Shown here piece by piece: positions 46,011-55,654 of a stretch of DNA of 64,000 bases. Location of the stretch: the NCBI GenBank assembly GCA_037481715.1, contig JBBFLD010000001.1:372001-436000 (forward strand). Reading direction: 5' to 3'. The notes beneath the pieces are model-generated. The model saw only the letters and a program-made list of their open reading frames with translations. It ran no database searches and was not told the DNA's origin. Each line of letters begins with the position of its first letter. Position 1 is the first letter of the stretch. The position numbers and the translations under genes were made by a program. The stretch is from Rosettibacter sp037481715 (GTDB lineage Bacteria; Bacteroidota; Ignavibacteria; Ignavibacteriales; Melioribacteraceae).

Positions 46011-47394
46011 TTTCTCCTCTTTCCGGTATTAAAACTGAGTTAAAACCAATTGACTGAAGATTCGACTTAAAAATTAACTGTTGTTCTTTTTCGCCATGAA
46101 CCAGAAAGACATTTTGCATTCTGCTTTTATCAAATTTGGAACAATAATCAAGTAATTCTTTTGAATCGGCATGTGCACTGTATGAATCCATAACAATTAC
46201 TTCAGCATTAAGTTTGTATTCATCTCCAAAAATTTTTATCACTTTTTCTTGATTTACAATTCTCCGCCCAAGTGTATTTTCTGCCATAAAGCCGACAATT
46301 AAAATTATGTTGTTTGGATTCTCAACATTATTTGCAAGATGATGAAGTATTCGTCCAGATTCACACATTCCAGAACTTGAAATGATAATGCATGGTCCAT
46401 TCAAACTGTTTAATTTTTTTGATTCTTCTACTTCAGAGATGTATTTAAGTTTGTTAAAACCGAATGGGTCTTCTTTTTTCAAAATAAAATCACTTATTTC
46501 GAAATCAAAACATTCAGTATGCATTCGATATACATTAGTTGCATTGACAGATAATGGACTGTCAACATAAACAGGAATTTCGGGAGCTTTGTTACTTTCA
46601 AATATTTTATGAAGTGAATAAACAAGTTCCTGAGTTCTTCCTACACTAAATGCAGGAATTAAAATTTTGCCTTTTTGATTATAAGCTTTTTGAATTACCT
46701 GAGCCAGGTCTTCTTCTGCATCTTTTATATCTTTATGAAATCTTCCTCCATAAGTGCTTTCACAAATAAAAAAATCAACATCAGGAATTTTTTCTGGGTC
46801 TCTCAAAATCGGCATATTTACTCTTCCTAAATCTCCAGAAAATCCAAGATTAATTATAGTTCCATTTTCATTAATTTTTAGAAATATTATTGAAGAACCA
46901 AGAATGTGTCCCGCATCAAAAAATGTAAGCAAGATACCTGGGGCAACTTTAAATTCACGATGATAATTTATTCCAACAAAATGTTTTAATGTCAGCAATG
47001 CATCTTCCTGAGTATAAAGTGGTTCGAAAGGATTTTGTCCTTTTTTCTTTCTCTTCTTATTTACAAATTCAACATCCTTTACCTGAATATGAGCACTATC
47101 CTGAAGCATAATTGATGCAAGGTCGCGTGTAGCAAAAGTTGAGTAAATTTTTCCATTAAAACCTTTTTTAATCAGTGATGGTAAATTTCCAGAATGGTCA
47201 ATATGTGCATGTGAAAGAATTACAAAATCAATTTCTTTCGGGTCAAAAAATTCAAAATTCCTGTTTAGTTCAAAAGCTTCTTTTCTTTTACCCTGAAACA
47301 ATCCACAGTCAAGTAAAAATTTTTTCCCATTAGCTTTAATTAAATGCATTGAACCTGTAACAGTTTGAACTGCTCCAATAAACTGAATTTCCAT
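45997..47394 (-). CDS. Beta-CASP metallo-beta-lactamase hydrolase (RNase-like)
   Basis: A 465-residue two-zinc hydrolase of the CPSF73/YSH1-like group. Zinc motif HAHIDH (62-67), later His/Asp ligands in FDAGHILGS and SGDLGR, beta-CASP motif with VYVDSPLS and SSSGMCESGRILHHL, and the C-terminal HAD SKELLDY with VHGE. Bacterial members are thought to process RNA. No additional RNA-binding domain is present. Confidence 0.9.
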   Translation of the reverse strand: MEIQFIGAVQTVTGSMHLIKANGKKFLLDCGLFQGKRKEAFELNRNFEFFDPKEIDFVILSHAHIDHSGNLPSLIKKGFNGKIYSTFATRDLASIMLQDSAHIQVKDVEFVNKKRKKKGQNPFEPLYTQEDALLTLKHFVGINYHREFKVAPGILLTFFDAGHILGSSIIFLKINENGTIINLGFSGDLGRVNMPILRDPEKIPDVDFFICESTYGGRFHKDIKDAEEDLAQVIQKAYNQKGKILIPAFSVGRTQELVYSLHKIFESNKAPEIPVYVDSPLSVNATNVYRMHTECFDFEISDFILKKEDPFGFNKLKYISEVEESKKLNSLNGPCIIISSSGMCESGRILHHLANNVENPNNIILIVGFMAENTLGRRIVNQEKVIKIFGDEYKLNAEVIVMDSYSAHADSKELLDYCSKFDKSRMQNVFLVHGEKEQQLIFKSNLQSIGFNSVLIPERGESVKL

Positions 47395-47439
47395 AATTAT
47401 CTCCGAATAATTATTGAGGAAAATTTTTTGAAAGGAAAT

Positions 47440-48495
47440 TTATGTTCGAATGATTTTATAATTTTTATAACCATAATAAATTTCTTTAGCTGCAGTTTTA
47501 ATTACCGTTGCAGCTGGAACTGCTAATAACATTCCAAAAACTCCAAGTAATTTTCCACCGATAAGAATTAAAATAATAATCAATAATGGATGCATATCTG
47601 TACTTTTCGAAAATACCCGCGGTTGAATGTAACCATTATCAATTATATAAACCAAAGCAAACAAAAGAACAATTTTAGGAAGCATAGAAAAATTTCCAAG
47701 CTGAATTATTGAAATAATTATTGCAGGAATTCCGCCTATTACAGGACCAAAGTAAGGAATTAAATGTCCAACACCTGCAACAAATCCAATTGATGCAGCA
47801 TTATTAATACCGAGAATAGCAAGTCCAATTCCAGCCAATGTGCCAACAATTGCAGCATCAAGAATCCAGCCGCGAACAAATCTTCCAAGTTGAATTGATA
47901 TTTTTTTTATTACCCAGTAAGAAACTTCAAAATATTGATTAGGCATGATATTGATAATGCCTTTTATAATTTTTTTATTATCCTTAAGCAAGAAAAAAGT
48001 AATAAATGGAACAATAACTAAAAGTGCGAGAACTGAAAAGAGACTATATAAAATATTGCTTACATTGTTAATCCATCCAAACAATAGATTCTGAAATTCG
48101 AGTGAGATTCTATTAATTATATTTTGTGTATTTAAGAATGGAAAAAGTTTTTTAACAAATATTTCAATGCTGCTGAAAACAGATAATAAACTTTCGGGAG
48201 TAATCATCATTGCAAGTGTATTTAATTGACTTAAAACTTTGGGAAGCAGATATGAAAAGACCAATAACAATAATGAACTGCATAAAATAAATACCATAAG
48301 TACAGATACCAATCGATTAAAACCTTGTTTTTCAAAAAAATCTACCACTGGATTTAAAATCATTGCTATTAATAATGAGATTATCAGAACAGCGAGTATA
48401 TCAGAAAAAAGAATAGAGAGAAAAATTAAACACAAAAGTAATAATGAAATCCATAAATATTTACGAATATTGATTTGACCAGCTTTTTGTTTCAT
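47440..48495 (-). CDS. AI-2E/PerM-family membrane protein
   Basis: A 351-residue polytopic protein with about seven helices. The family pattern includes FFLLKDNKK, AGVGHLIPYFGPVIGGIPA and GGKLLGVFGMLLAVP near the C-terminus. Proposed roles are autoinducer export or Na+/H+ antiport; neither can be chosen from sequence. Standard length. Confidence 0.9.
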   Translation of the reverse strand: MKQKAGQINIRKYLWISLLLLCLIFLSILFSDILAVLIISLLIAMILNPVVDFFEKQGFNRLVSVLMVFILCSSLLLLVFSYLLPKVLSQLNTLAMMITPESLLSVFSSIEIFVKKLFPFLNTQNIINRISLEFQNLLFGWINNVSNILYSLFSVLALLVIVPFITFFLLKDNKKIIKGIINIMPNQYFEVSYWVIKKISIQLGRFVRGWILDAAIVGTLAGIGLAILGINNAASIGFVAGVGHLIPYFGPVIGGIPAIIISIIQLGNFSMLPKIVLLFALVYIIDNGYIQPRVFSKSTDMHPLLIIILILIGGKLLGVFGMLLAVPAATVIKTAAKEIYYGYKNYKIIRT

Positions 48496-48637
48496 ATCTC
48501 GTTTTGATTAACATAAATTTCACACAAATATAATCATACACAAATTAAAATATGAGAAAAATATCAAGTCAATCAAAAAAACAGAATGAATTAACCTATA
48601 TTTGTATACTAAAAAAATTAAATTAAGGAAAAATTTT

Positions 48638-49621
48638 ATGGCAGAAATTGAATTATTAAAACAAATCCGTTCAAAAGCATCTCAAAGGAAGAGAACAATA
48701 ATTTTACCAGAATCACACGATGAAAGAGTATTGCGTGCAGCAGAAATTTTAACAAAAGAAAATATTGCATCAGTTATTACTCTTGGCAATGAAGAAAAAA
48801 TTAGAAGTGAAGCAAAAAGACTAAATATTGATTTGCAGGGAATTAGAATTATTGATCCTGAAAAATCTGACAGGCTAAGTGATTTTGCCAACATCTTTTT
48901 TAACTTACGAAAACACAAAGGTGTAACAATTGAGCAAGCAAGAGAAACAGTAAAACGAGATATTTTCTTTGCAGGAATGATGGTTCGCGAAGGGATGGCT
49001 CACGGAAGTGTATCAGGCTCGGTTGCAACAACCGCAGATGTTACACGCGCAGCAATTTTTTGTGTTGGGTTAAAGGAAGGTATTTCAATTCTTTCAAGCT
49101 TCTTTCTTATGGTCTATCCTGATAAAGTTTACAGCTTTGCTGATTGTGCCGTAAATCCAAATCCAGATGCAAGTCAGTTAGCTGATATTGCTATTTCTAC
49201 TGCTGATAATCATAAAAAATTAACAGGCGAAGAACCTTACATTGCCATGCTCTCATTTTCAACAAAAGGAAGTGCAGAACATGAAATGGTTGATAAAGTT
49301 CGTCAAGCTACAAATCTTGTAAAAGAAAGAAGACCAGATTTAAATGTTGATGGTGAACTTCAATTTGATGCTGCAATTGTAGAATCAGTTGGAAAGAAAA
49401 AGGCTCCAGGAAGTCCTGTTGCTGGAAGAGCAAATGTTCTAATTTTCCCAGATTTAAATTCTGGAAATATAGGATATAAAATTGCACAACGACTTGGTAA
49501 AGCTGAAGCTGTTGGACCAATTAATCAGGGTTTGAAGCATCCATTTTTCGATTTATCGCGCGGCTGCAGTGTTGAAGACATCGTTAATACAGCTGCAATT
49601 GCATGCTTAATGGCTGAATAA
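48638..49621 (+). CDS. pta: Phosphate acetyltransferase
   Basis: A 327-residue enzyme that interconverts acetyl-CoA and acetyl phosphate. ATG at 48638 is chosen because AAGGAA precedes it; 12 extra residues upstream are unlikely. Family patterns PESHDERVLRAAE, FADCAVNPNPDASQLADIA and MLSFSTKGSAEH are present. No ackA neighbour is in the window. Short form without the N-terminal DRTGG domain. Confidence 0.95.
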   Translation: MAEIELLKQIRSKASQRKRTIILPESHDERVLRAAEILTKENIASVITLGNEEKIRSEAKRLNIDLQGIRIIDPEKSDRLSDFANIFFNLRKHKGVTIEQARETVKRDIFFAGMMVREGMAHGSVSGSVATTADVTRAAIFCVGLKEGISILSSFFLMVYPDKVYSFADCAVNPNPDASQLADIAISTADNHKKLTGEEPYIAMLSFSTKGSAEHEMVDKVRQATNLVKERRPDLNVDGELQFDAAIVESVGKKKAPGSPVAGRANVLIFPDLNSGNIGYKIAQRLGKAEAVGPINQGLKHPFFDLSRGCSVEDIVNTAAIACLMAE

Positions 49622-49840
49622 AAAAATTATGATGTAGTGATGATAATATTTTCATCGAACAAATCAGCTTAATTTGTGAAACTTGCAAGTAATTTAATAA
49701 AACTCTGCGGCTCTCTGTGAATTCTCCGTGTGCCTCTGAGCAACTATAAATTTACACAGAGAGCCCTTGAGCTGAAATATATAGTTAATGGATATTAAAA
49801 TAAATAAAGCCATCCACTAACAATATTAAATTTCTTTCGA
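49622..49840. other. Intergenic region between pta and the asparagine-synthetase remnant
   Basis: About 220 bases with no credible gene. It holds the CTCTG/CTGTG inverted repeat at 49701-49767; the rest is AT-rich with no ribosome-binding site or further hairpin with U-tract that I can see. Confidence 0.6.
49701..49767. repeat. CTCTGTG-type inverted repeat downstream of pta
   Basis: GGCTCTCTGTG (49709-49719) is matched by its exact complement (49755-49765) with a 35-base loop; the surrounding text is a string of CTCTG/CTGTG words. It occupies the gap between pta and the remnant gene that converges on it. The words recall the copies at 59840 and 61848. Confidence 0.55.
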
Positions 49841-51155
49841 TTAATTTTTTGTTCTTACCATCCAATCAAGATTTTCTAATTCGCCAAAATGTTCCTAAAT
49901 ATTTTTGAGTACAACAATCCCTCTTTAGACCCTAAAAGCCAGCCATTTTTTATTTTTTTTCTTTATTAAAATCACAATCAGAAATTTTTTGATTTGCATA
50001 TATTCAGAAAGTAATTCACTTATACCAGCACCTTCCCAGTATTTTTCTGTTAAATACTTCTTCAGGCAAAATATCTTTCATCGATTGCCTCAAAATCCAT
50101 TTTTCAATTCCGTTATAAATTTTTTATTGGGCTGGAATTTTTAATGCAAATTCTACTACTTCTGAATCAAGAAATGGGACATAAGCAAGCACACCAAAAG
50201 CAGAAGAACATCTATCAACTCTTTGCAATGCCGTATTGTGTAATCTGTTATTAATATCAATTAGCTCATCATCGAGATTTTCTTTAGGAATACTTTCCAA
50301 ATATTCATAACCTGCAAACAACTCATCCCCTCCTTCGCCTGAAAAAACTTTATCAACATAATTTGAAGATTCTTTGCCTGCAAAAAAATTAGTAATACTT
50401 GATCTCACAAGTAATGCATCAAAAGATTCAAGATGATAAATTACTTCCGGTAAAACTTTTAACATATCTTCGAATAAAACAACAACTTCATGATGTTCAG
50501 AATTCAGATAATCAGCCATGTCTCTTGCATATTTCAGGTCAGGTGCATTTTTAATTCCCGCAGAAAATGTAAAGAACTTTTTAACATTTTGTCTTGCTAA
50601 AGATGCAATAACACTTGAATCTAAGCCGCCTGATAACCAGAAACCTGCTTCATTGTTTTGAATTCTTTTTTCAACTGGAGTTTTTAATAAATTAAAAAGT
50701 ATTGCAGCGATAGAATTTAAGTCATCTTTGATTTTATCTTTTTTCTCGAGAGAATAATATTGTTGAATTTGATTATTAATTAGATTGCATCCAGGTTTAA
50801 GTTCAAGAATATTTTTTGTAAATCCAATTAGTGCTTTAACTCCTGAAGCAAAATAAAGTGTATCATCAATAAATCCATAATACAATGGAGCAATACCAAG
50901 TTTATCTCTCTTAATGACTAATAAATTTTCTAATTCTTTTGCTTCTGCTAATCTATCGAAACCATCGCTGTCCTTAATAATTTTTTCTGACTTAAATTTC
51001 TCAATTAATTTTTCATCATCAGTTATAATTCCAAGAGTTGATTTATCAGTTGAAAATATTTCTTTGAGATTTTTCCCCCGATGAAAAAGTTTTTCGAGCA
51101 TTTTATTTACAGAATCAATTTTATCAGGTTTGTCAATTCCTGCAATAGCTGTCAT
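49841..51155 (-). pseudogene. Asparagine-synthetase-like gene, broken at 3' end
   Basis: The intact part (50124-51155, 343 residues) has the PP-loop SGGLDSS (175-181), FSGEGGDELFAGYEY and RVDRCSSAFGV typical of AsnB. The N-terminus reads MTAIAGI, so the glutaminase Cys2 is replaced by Thr. A TAA at 50124-50126 stops the frame just before the conserved C-terminus. Past it the homology continues: YNGIEKWILRQSMKDILPEE, then in another frame YWEGAGISELLSEY and ISDCDFNKE, then SKEGLLYSKIF, then HFGELENLDWM ending at 49841. This needs frameshifts near 50044, 49957 and 49892, two of them in A-runs. Third gene after the opine dehydrogenase and mutase. Confidence 0.85.
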
Positions 51156-51165
51156 AAAATTGCTG

Positions 51166-52800
51166 TTATAAGTAATCTTTTAATCTTTCTTTTTCAGATA
51201 AAATTTTTCCTGTACTTTCATCAATAGCATACCATGCACCATTAATTAAATTTGTTTTTATTTTACCACACAGATGAGGATTGCCGATAAAATGTGGTGT
51301 ATCCAGAATTCCAATTTTTATTGCAGAAGCCAGTGTTTTAGCATCAGACCATGGATCATCGCTTAAGTTTTTTCCATAATTTTTTAATGTCTGCAACAAA
51401 TGTTTTGCTTCTTCTTTAAGTTCATTTTTCCTCTTTATAATTATTTCATCATTTTCAAAATCAGGATAGCCATACAAAGAATTTTGAATAACGCCATGAA
51501 CTATCTTGCAGCTTTCAATTAATTCTTCTGGATAAACAGCATGGTCTCCTTCACAATAAGCTACAACATGAAGTATATGCGGTTTGAGTGCTAAACTGAT
51601 AAAAGCTGAAGCAGCAAGTTGACCTTTGGCAATATGTGGGTCAGGTGAAAAATGTGCAATCCCAGCTCTAACTTCTCGGATGATATTAAAATTATCATCT
51701 CTTAGCTCTTCAATCAATTCATTCTTAGCCATCATTTTTGCTATATCCATTTGCGGAGAAGTTCCTGGTGGTGTATTAAACATGAACTGAGAAACATAAT
51801 TTTTAACACCAACTTTTTTGGCATTATATGCAGCTAAGAAAGCCATAGCAACAGCAAGCGAATCGTGAGCATCTCTTAAACTCCATTGATGAGATTCGTT
51901 AACTTCAACTGGAATGTTATGTTCTGCATACCATTTCATTGCATTTTGATTTTCTGCAATAGAAATTTCAAGAGGTCTTTTTGACCTGCCATCCATTACA
52001 CTATACCATGTTAAAGGAATTGCAGCCCATGCATTATGAATAGTCTCAACACTCATCTCTGCCCACTTAATTAAATCATTTGTTCCACTATAACATCGCA
52101 TTAATGGGAAATTGCCGCATCGAGAAGTTTCGTACAATGCAATTAAATCTTCTTTTTTTCTTACAGGAACACCGCCTGCCCCATCTAATTCTGGTTTCAT
52201 AAGTTCTGGAGTAAAAAAGAACTCTTGTGCATTCTGATCAGTACCGAGCGAAATCACATCTAAAACCTGAGCTTCGGAAATTTTCTTTATTCCTTCGATT
52301 GTTTCTTTCAAAGTTGGTCTGCCGAAATGATGTCTAATTATTGGATATGGATATTTCTGCTCAATTCTTTCCATAAGTGTTTGAGGATAAATCTCATGAA
52401 TATTTTTTTTATGAATTCCTTTTAGATAAGATTTGACTTCGTCAATGTTTTCAGTTCCATCAAAAATTTTTTCAAATATATTTTTCTTTTTAGCAACTTC
52501 TGCAACCGAAGGAGTTCCGCCAAAAATAAATTTTATGTTATGCAAAGATTTTTCATCAATTCTTTTTTTCAATTCATCAAAAAGATTTTCTGCAACTTCA
52601 GGAGTCAAACGATAACTTATTGCGACAATATCTGGAGAATATTTTTCTATTTCATTAAATAATCTTTCAAGCGGAACAGCCGGCCCAAGTGAATATGTTT
52701 GATAACATTCAAGTTCTGCAAGTCTAAGAAAATGATTCAATCCGCCGATATGAACACAATTCCCAATGGCACAACCAAGAATAATTTTTTTTGATTTCAT
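51166..52800 (-). CDS. B12-dependent mutase-like enzyme (fused glutamate mutase S+E type)
   Basis: A 544-residue protein. Residues 1-125 form a cobalamin-binding Rossmann domain with NCVHIGG (14-20; the axial His17 kept, the Asp of D-x-H-x-x-G replaced by Cys), SLGP (37-40) and FGGTPS. The rest matches the glutamate mutase epsilon-type barrel (GGVPVRKKEDL, RDAHDSLAVAMAFLAAYNAK, FNTPPGTSPQMDIAKM). The known arginine claw of glutamate mutase is not obviously conserved, so the substrate may differ. It overlaps the dehydrogenase gene by four bases. A carbon-skeleton rearrangement of an amino-acid-like substrate is inferred. Confidence 0.72.
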   Translation of the reverse strand: MKSKKIILGCAIGNCVHIGGLNHFLRLAELECYQTYSLGPAVPLERLFNEIEKYSPDIVAISYRLTPEVAENLFDELKKRIDEKSLHNIKFIFGGTPSVAEVAKKKNIFEKIFDGTENIDEVKSYLKGIHKKNIHEIYPQTLMERIEQKYPYPIIRHHFGRPTLKETIEGIKKISEAQVLDVISLGTDQNAQEFFFTPELMKPELDGAGGVPVRKKEDLIALYETSRCGNFPLMRCYSGTNDLIKWAEMSVETIHNAWAAIPLTWYSVMDGRSKRPLEISIAENQNAMKWYAEHNIPVEVNESHQWSLRDAHDSLAVAMAFLAAYNAKKVGVKNYVSQFMFNTPPGTSPQMDIAKMMAKNELIEELRDDNFNIIREVRAGIAHFSPDPHIAKGQLAASAFISLALKPHILHVVAYCEGDHAVYPEELIESCKIVHGVIQNSLYGYPDFENDEIIIKRKNELKEEAKHLLQTLKNYGKNLSDDPWSDAKTLASAIKIGILDTPHFIGNPHLCGKIKTNLINGAWYAIDESTGKILSEKERLKDYL

Positions 52801-53918
52801 TTTTGTTCCCTTTCTAACTTTTCTCCAATTGCAAGCAATCTTAATTCTTTTAACGACATATCTTTTATATTCAGTCTTTCAACGGTTCTTCCTTCTTTCC
52901 AGTAATCTGTATTAGTTAAGATAGATGCAAGATGAATAATTGCATCAATTGTTGGAGTTAAAACGTCAAATTTTTTACCTACAGAAGAAATTGGGACAAG
53001 ACTTGTTGGAACATCTTCTGTTATATATCGCATATTTAATCTGTTAGGAGCTTTAATTCCACGATAACCTGGATTTGCTTTCATAGCTTCATTAAGATTT
53101 TCACCAACAGCATTATAAGCAAGATAAAGCCACTCACGGGCTGTCATTGCTCTAATTCCAAGTGCTTCTGCAACCTTAACTCTTTCTTCATCAATTTTCT
53201 CAAGAACTTTAGCCACAGATGGCGTAGCCCCCTGATAATAAAATTGGAATTCTGCATCATCTTCTATCCAGCCAGCATTTAATACACACAAAGCCGGATG
53301 AAATACTGCACCAATGTTATCAAAGCTTGTCTTGAAAATATTATCACCAGGAACAAATTGGGGATAAGCAATACGAACTTTTTTTAACACTTCTGGAATT
53401 AAGTGAGCACGAATTGAAGCAAGCGGTATTGAATTTTTAATTCTGAAAATATGCGCCTGCCCTGGATTAACTGCTCTTGAAGCATAAATAAAAGTTTGAG
53501 CTTCTGCAATTATCACATCAGTTTTGATATTCAATGAATTTAGAACCTGTTTGAATTCCAATGCACCAAAAGTTCTTCCAGGATTTAAAATTACTATTTG
53601 ACCATCTTTTAAGAATGGAGCTGAAATTTCTGCAATATAACGATGTGCGGTTGCAGGAACTACTACCATAATAATATCAACATCATCAATTGCTTCTGCA
53701 ATGTTTGTTGTTGCTGTATTCAATACACCAAAGCCTTCGAGACCAAAATCACTTTCAATTCTAATTCCACCTGTAGAATGAATAGCCCAAAGTCTTTCTT
53801 CAGAGCGATTATACAGATTCACTTGAAATCCCATCAAAGCTAAGTGCCCTGCCATAGCTAAACCGCCGTGCCCCGCACCAAGTACTGCAAATTTTGGTTT
53901 GTAATCTTCATTTACCAT
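52797..53918 (-). CDS. Opine-type (octopine/nopaline) dehydrogenase
   Basis: A 373-residue NAD(P)-dependent enzyme. The Rossmann GAGHGG (14-19) and the opine dehydrogenase C-terminal domain with FHPALCVLNAGWIE (catalytic His) and LYLAYNAVGENLNEAM are present. Opine dehydrogenases reductively join an amino acid to a 2-oxo acid; the real substrates here are unknown. An AGGAGG site precedes the ATG. First gene of the dehydrogenase-mutase-synthetase operon. Confidence 0.85.
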   Translation of the reverse strand: MVNEDYKPKFAVLGAGHGGLAMAGHLALMGFQVNLYNRSEERLWAIHSTGGIRIESDFGLEGFGVLNTATTNIAEAIDDVDIIMVVVPATAHRYIAEISAPFLKDGQIVILNPGRTFGALEFKQVLNSLNIKTDVIIAEAQTFIYASRAVNPGQAHIFRIKNSIPLASIRAHLIPEVLKKVRIAYPQFVPGDNIFKTSFDNIGAVFHPALCVLNAGWIEDDAEFQFYYQGATPSVAKVLEKIDEERVKVAEALGIRAMTAREWLYLAYNAVGENLNEAMKANPGYRGIKAPNRLNMRYITEDVPTSLVPISSVGKKFDVLTPTIDAIIHLASILTNTDYWKEGRTVERLNIKDMSLKELRLLAIGEKLEREQK

Positions 53919-54110
53919 AAAACCTCCTTCTATTTTCTTGCGGGTAAAAGAATAATAAAAGCTGCATGATTGAACAATGAGTGAGAATTAAGAAGAATTA
54001 TAAGTATAAACTTTTATTATAATCTGTTTTCTTTTTTATTAATAATAAAATTTTCACCCAATGGCAAGATAATTAGCAGTGTCTGAAATAATTTATTTGA
54101 AATTGCTTAA

Positions 54111-54905
54111 TTACTTTTCACCATAAATTGTAATACTAATAATTCCAGAGCTGCTATTTAAGAATTTCAGAAATTCTTCTTCTGATAAAAATTTTTTTAT
54201 GAGTGATTCGGGGAGTGAAATTTTCTTTTCTCTTTTTATAACAATGTTCTTAAAATTTTCTTCTAAAATTATTTTTAAATATTCATCTTTTTGCAAAGCT
54301 CCTGCAACGCAGCCTACATACATCTCAGCAGATTTTTTTAATTCTGCTGGTAATTCACCTTCAACAACTATATCCGATATACAGAAATGACCAGATTTTT
54401 TTAACACACGATAGATTTCTGAAAATGCTTTTTTCTTATCAGGGACAAGATTCAATACACAATTGCTTATTACTACATCAATGGTTTCATTCTCAACTGG
54501 AAGATTTTCAATTTCACCAAGTTTGAACTCAACATTTTGATAACCTAATTTTTCTTTGTTGAAATTTGCTTTTTGAATCATTTCTTTTGTCATATCGATG
54601 CCGATTACTTTGCCAGTTTCACCAACAAAATTTCGAGCAATAAAAACATCGTTGCCTGCACCACAACCTAAATCAAGAACCACATCACCATTTTTTATAT
54701 TTGCAAATTCTGTTGGTATGCCGCAACCTAATCCTAAATCAGCTTCCTGAACATAACCTTCGATATTTTGGTACTCATCTCCAATCATTGAATATTGAAT
54801 GTCTGAACCGCAGCAAGAAGATTTTGGTCCGCAGCATCCTTGATTAGTTGATTTTGCAATTTGACTATATTTCTCCTGAATAACTTTTTTAATATCATCT
54901 TTCAT
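54111..54905 (-). CDS. arsM: Arsenite methyltransferase
   Basis: A 264-residue SAM enzyme that methylates As(III). A Cys-rich start (CC at 24-25 and 31-32), motif I VLDLGCGAGNDVFIA, SNCVLNL and YVGCVAGAL supply the arsenic-binding Cys residues. Length is slightly short of longer ArsM forms. No other ars gene is adjacent, so it is a stand-alone detoxification gene. Confidence 0.93.
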   Translation of the reverse strand: MKDDIKKVIQEKYSQIAKSTNQGCCGPKSSCCGSDIQYSMIGDEYQNIEGYVQEADLGLGCGIPTEFANIKNGDVVLDLGCGAGNDVFIARNFVGETGKVIGIDMTKEMIQKANFNKEKLGYQNVEFKLGEIENLPVENETIDVVISNCVLNLVPDKKKAFSEIYRVLKKSGHFCISDIVVEGELPAELKKSAEMYVGCVAGALQKDEYLKIILEENFKNIVIKREKKISLPESLIKKFLSEEEFLKFLNSSSGIISITIYGEK

Positions 54906-54910
54906 AAAAA

Positions 54911-55642
54911 TTAACTTTCTCTTTTTTTAATAATTTCAAAAAGCAGAATACCTGCAGCAACTGAAACATTCAATGAATTAATTTTTCCCATCAGTGGAAT
55001 TTTCACAAGGAAATCACAATTAGCTGCAACAAGTTTGTGAATCCCTTTTTCTTCATTTCCAACAACAAGTGCAATTGGAAGTTTGTAATCTATTTCAGTA
55101 TAATTTTTTGATTTATCCGACAAATATGAACCAACAATCCAGAAACCTACGTCTTTAAGAATTTGAATTGCACGATTGAGATTGTTTACTTTAGAAATTT
55201 TTACATGAGAAAGAGCACCAGCAGAAGATTTTTCTACTGTTTCATTAATTGGGGCAGTATTATTTGTTGTAATAATTATTCCATCAACACCAGCACATTC
55301 TGCGGTTCTAATAAGTGCACCAAGATTATGAGTATCCTGAATAGAATCAAGAAGAAGCAGCAATGGATATTTTGATTTTTTTGATAATTCGATTAATACA
55401 TCAAGTTCATAGAATTTATAATTTCTTATTATTGCTGCAACTCCTTGAGTGTTTTGTCCCTTAAAAAGTTTTTCAAATTTTTCTTTTGAGAGCTGAGTTA
55501 TTTTTATTCCATGATTTTTTGCTGCAGCAAAAATTTGATTAATAATTTCACCATGCTGTCCATATGCGAGATAAATTACCTCAATATCAATATCAGAATT
55601 AATAGCCTCAAGAACCGGCTTGCGTCCAAATATTTTTTTCAA
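54911..55642 (-). CDS. rlmB: 23S rRNA 2'-O-methyltransferase, RlmB/SpoU family
   Basis: A 243-residue SPOUT enzyme. An N-terminal substrate-binding domain (FGRKPVLEAI) precedes the trefoil-knot motifs NLGALIRTAECAG, LVVGNEEKGI and SLNVSVAAGILLFE. Expected target is G2251 of 23S rRNA. TTG start with GGAGTTATAA upstream. Position near hisS is common in related genomes. Confidence 0.93.
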   Translation of the reverse strand: MKKIFGRKPVLEAINSDIDIEVIYLAYGQHGEIINQIFAAAKNHGIKITQLSKEKFEKLFKGQNTQGVAAIIRNYKFYELDVLIELSKKSKYPLLLLLDSIQDTHNLGALIRTAECAGVDGIIITTNNTAPINETVEKSSAGALSHVKISKVNNLNRAIQILKDVGFWIVGSYLSDKSKNYTEIDYKLPIALVVGNEEKGIHKLVAANCDFLVKIPLMGKINSLNVSVAAGILLFEIIKKRES

Positions 55643-55654
55643 TTATAACTCCAA

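Noticed and set aside
48602..48637. Longer pta start
   Set aside because: The ATG at 48638 has AAGGAA upstream and gives the normal N-terminus.
53919..54110. Cobalamin riboswitch upstream of the B12-enzyme operon
   Set aside because: The minus strand has a GCCATTGGGTGAAAA stretch that recalls a riboswitch piece, but the B12 box and the paired helices are not found.
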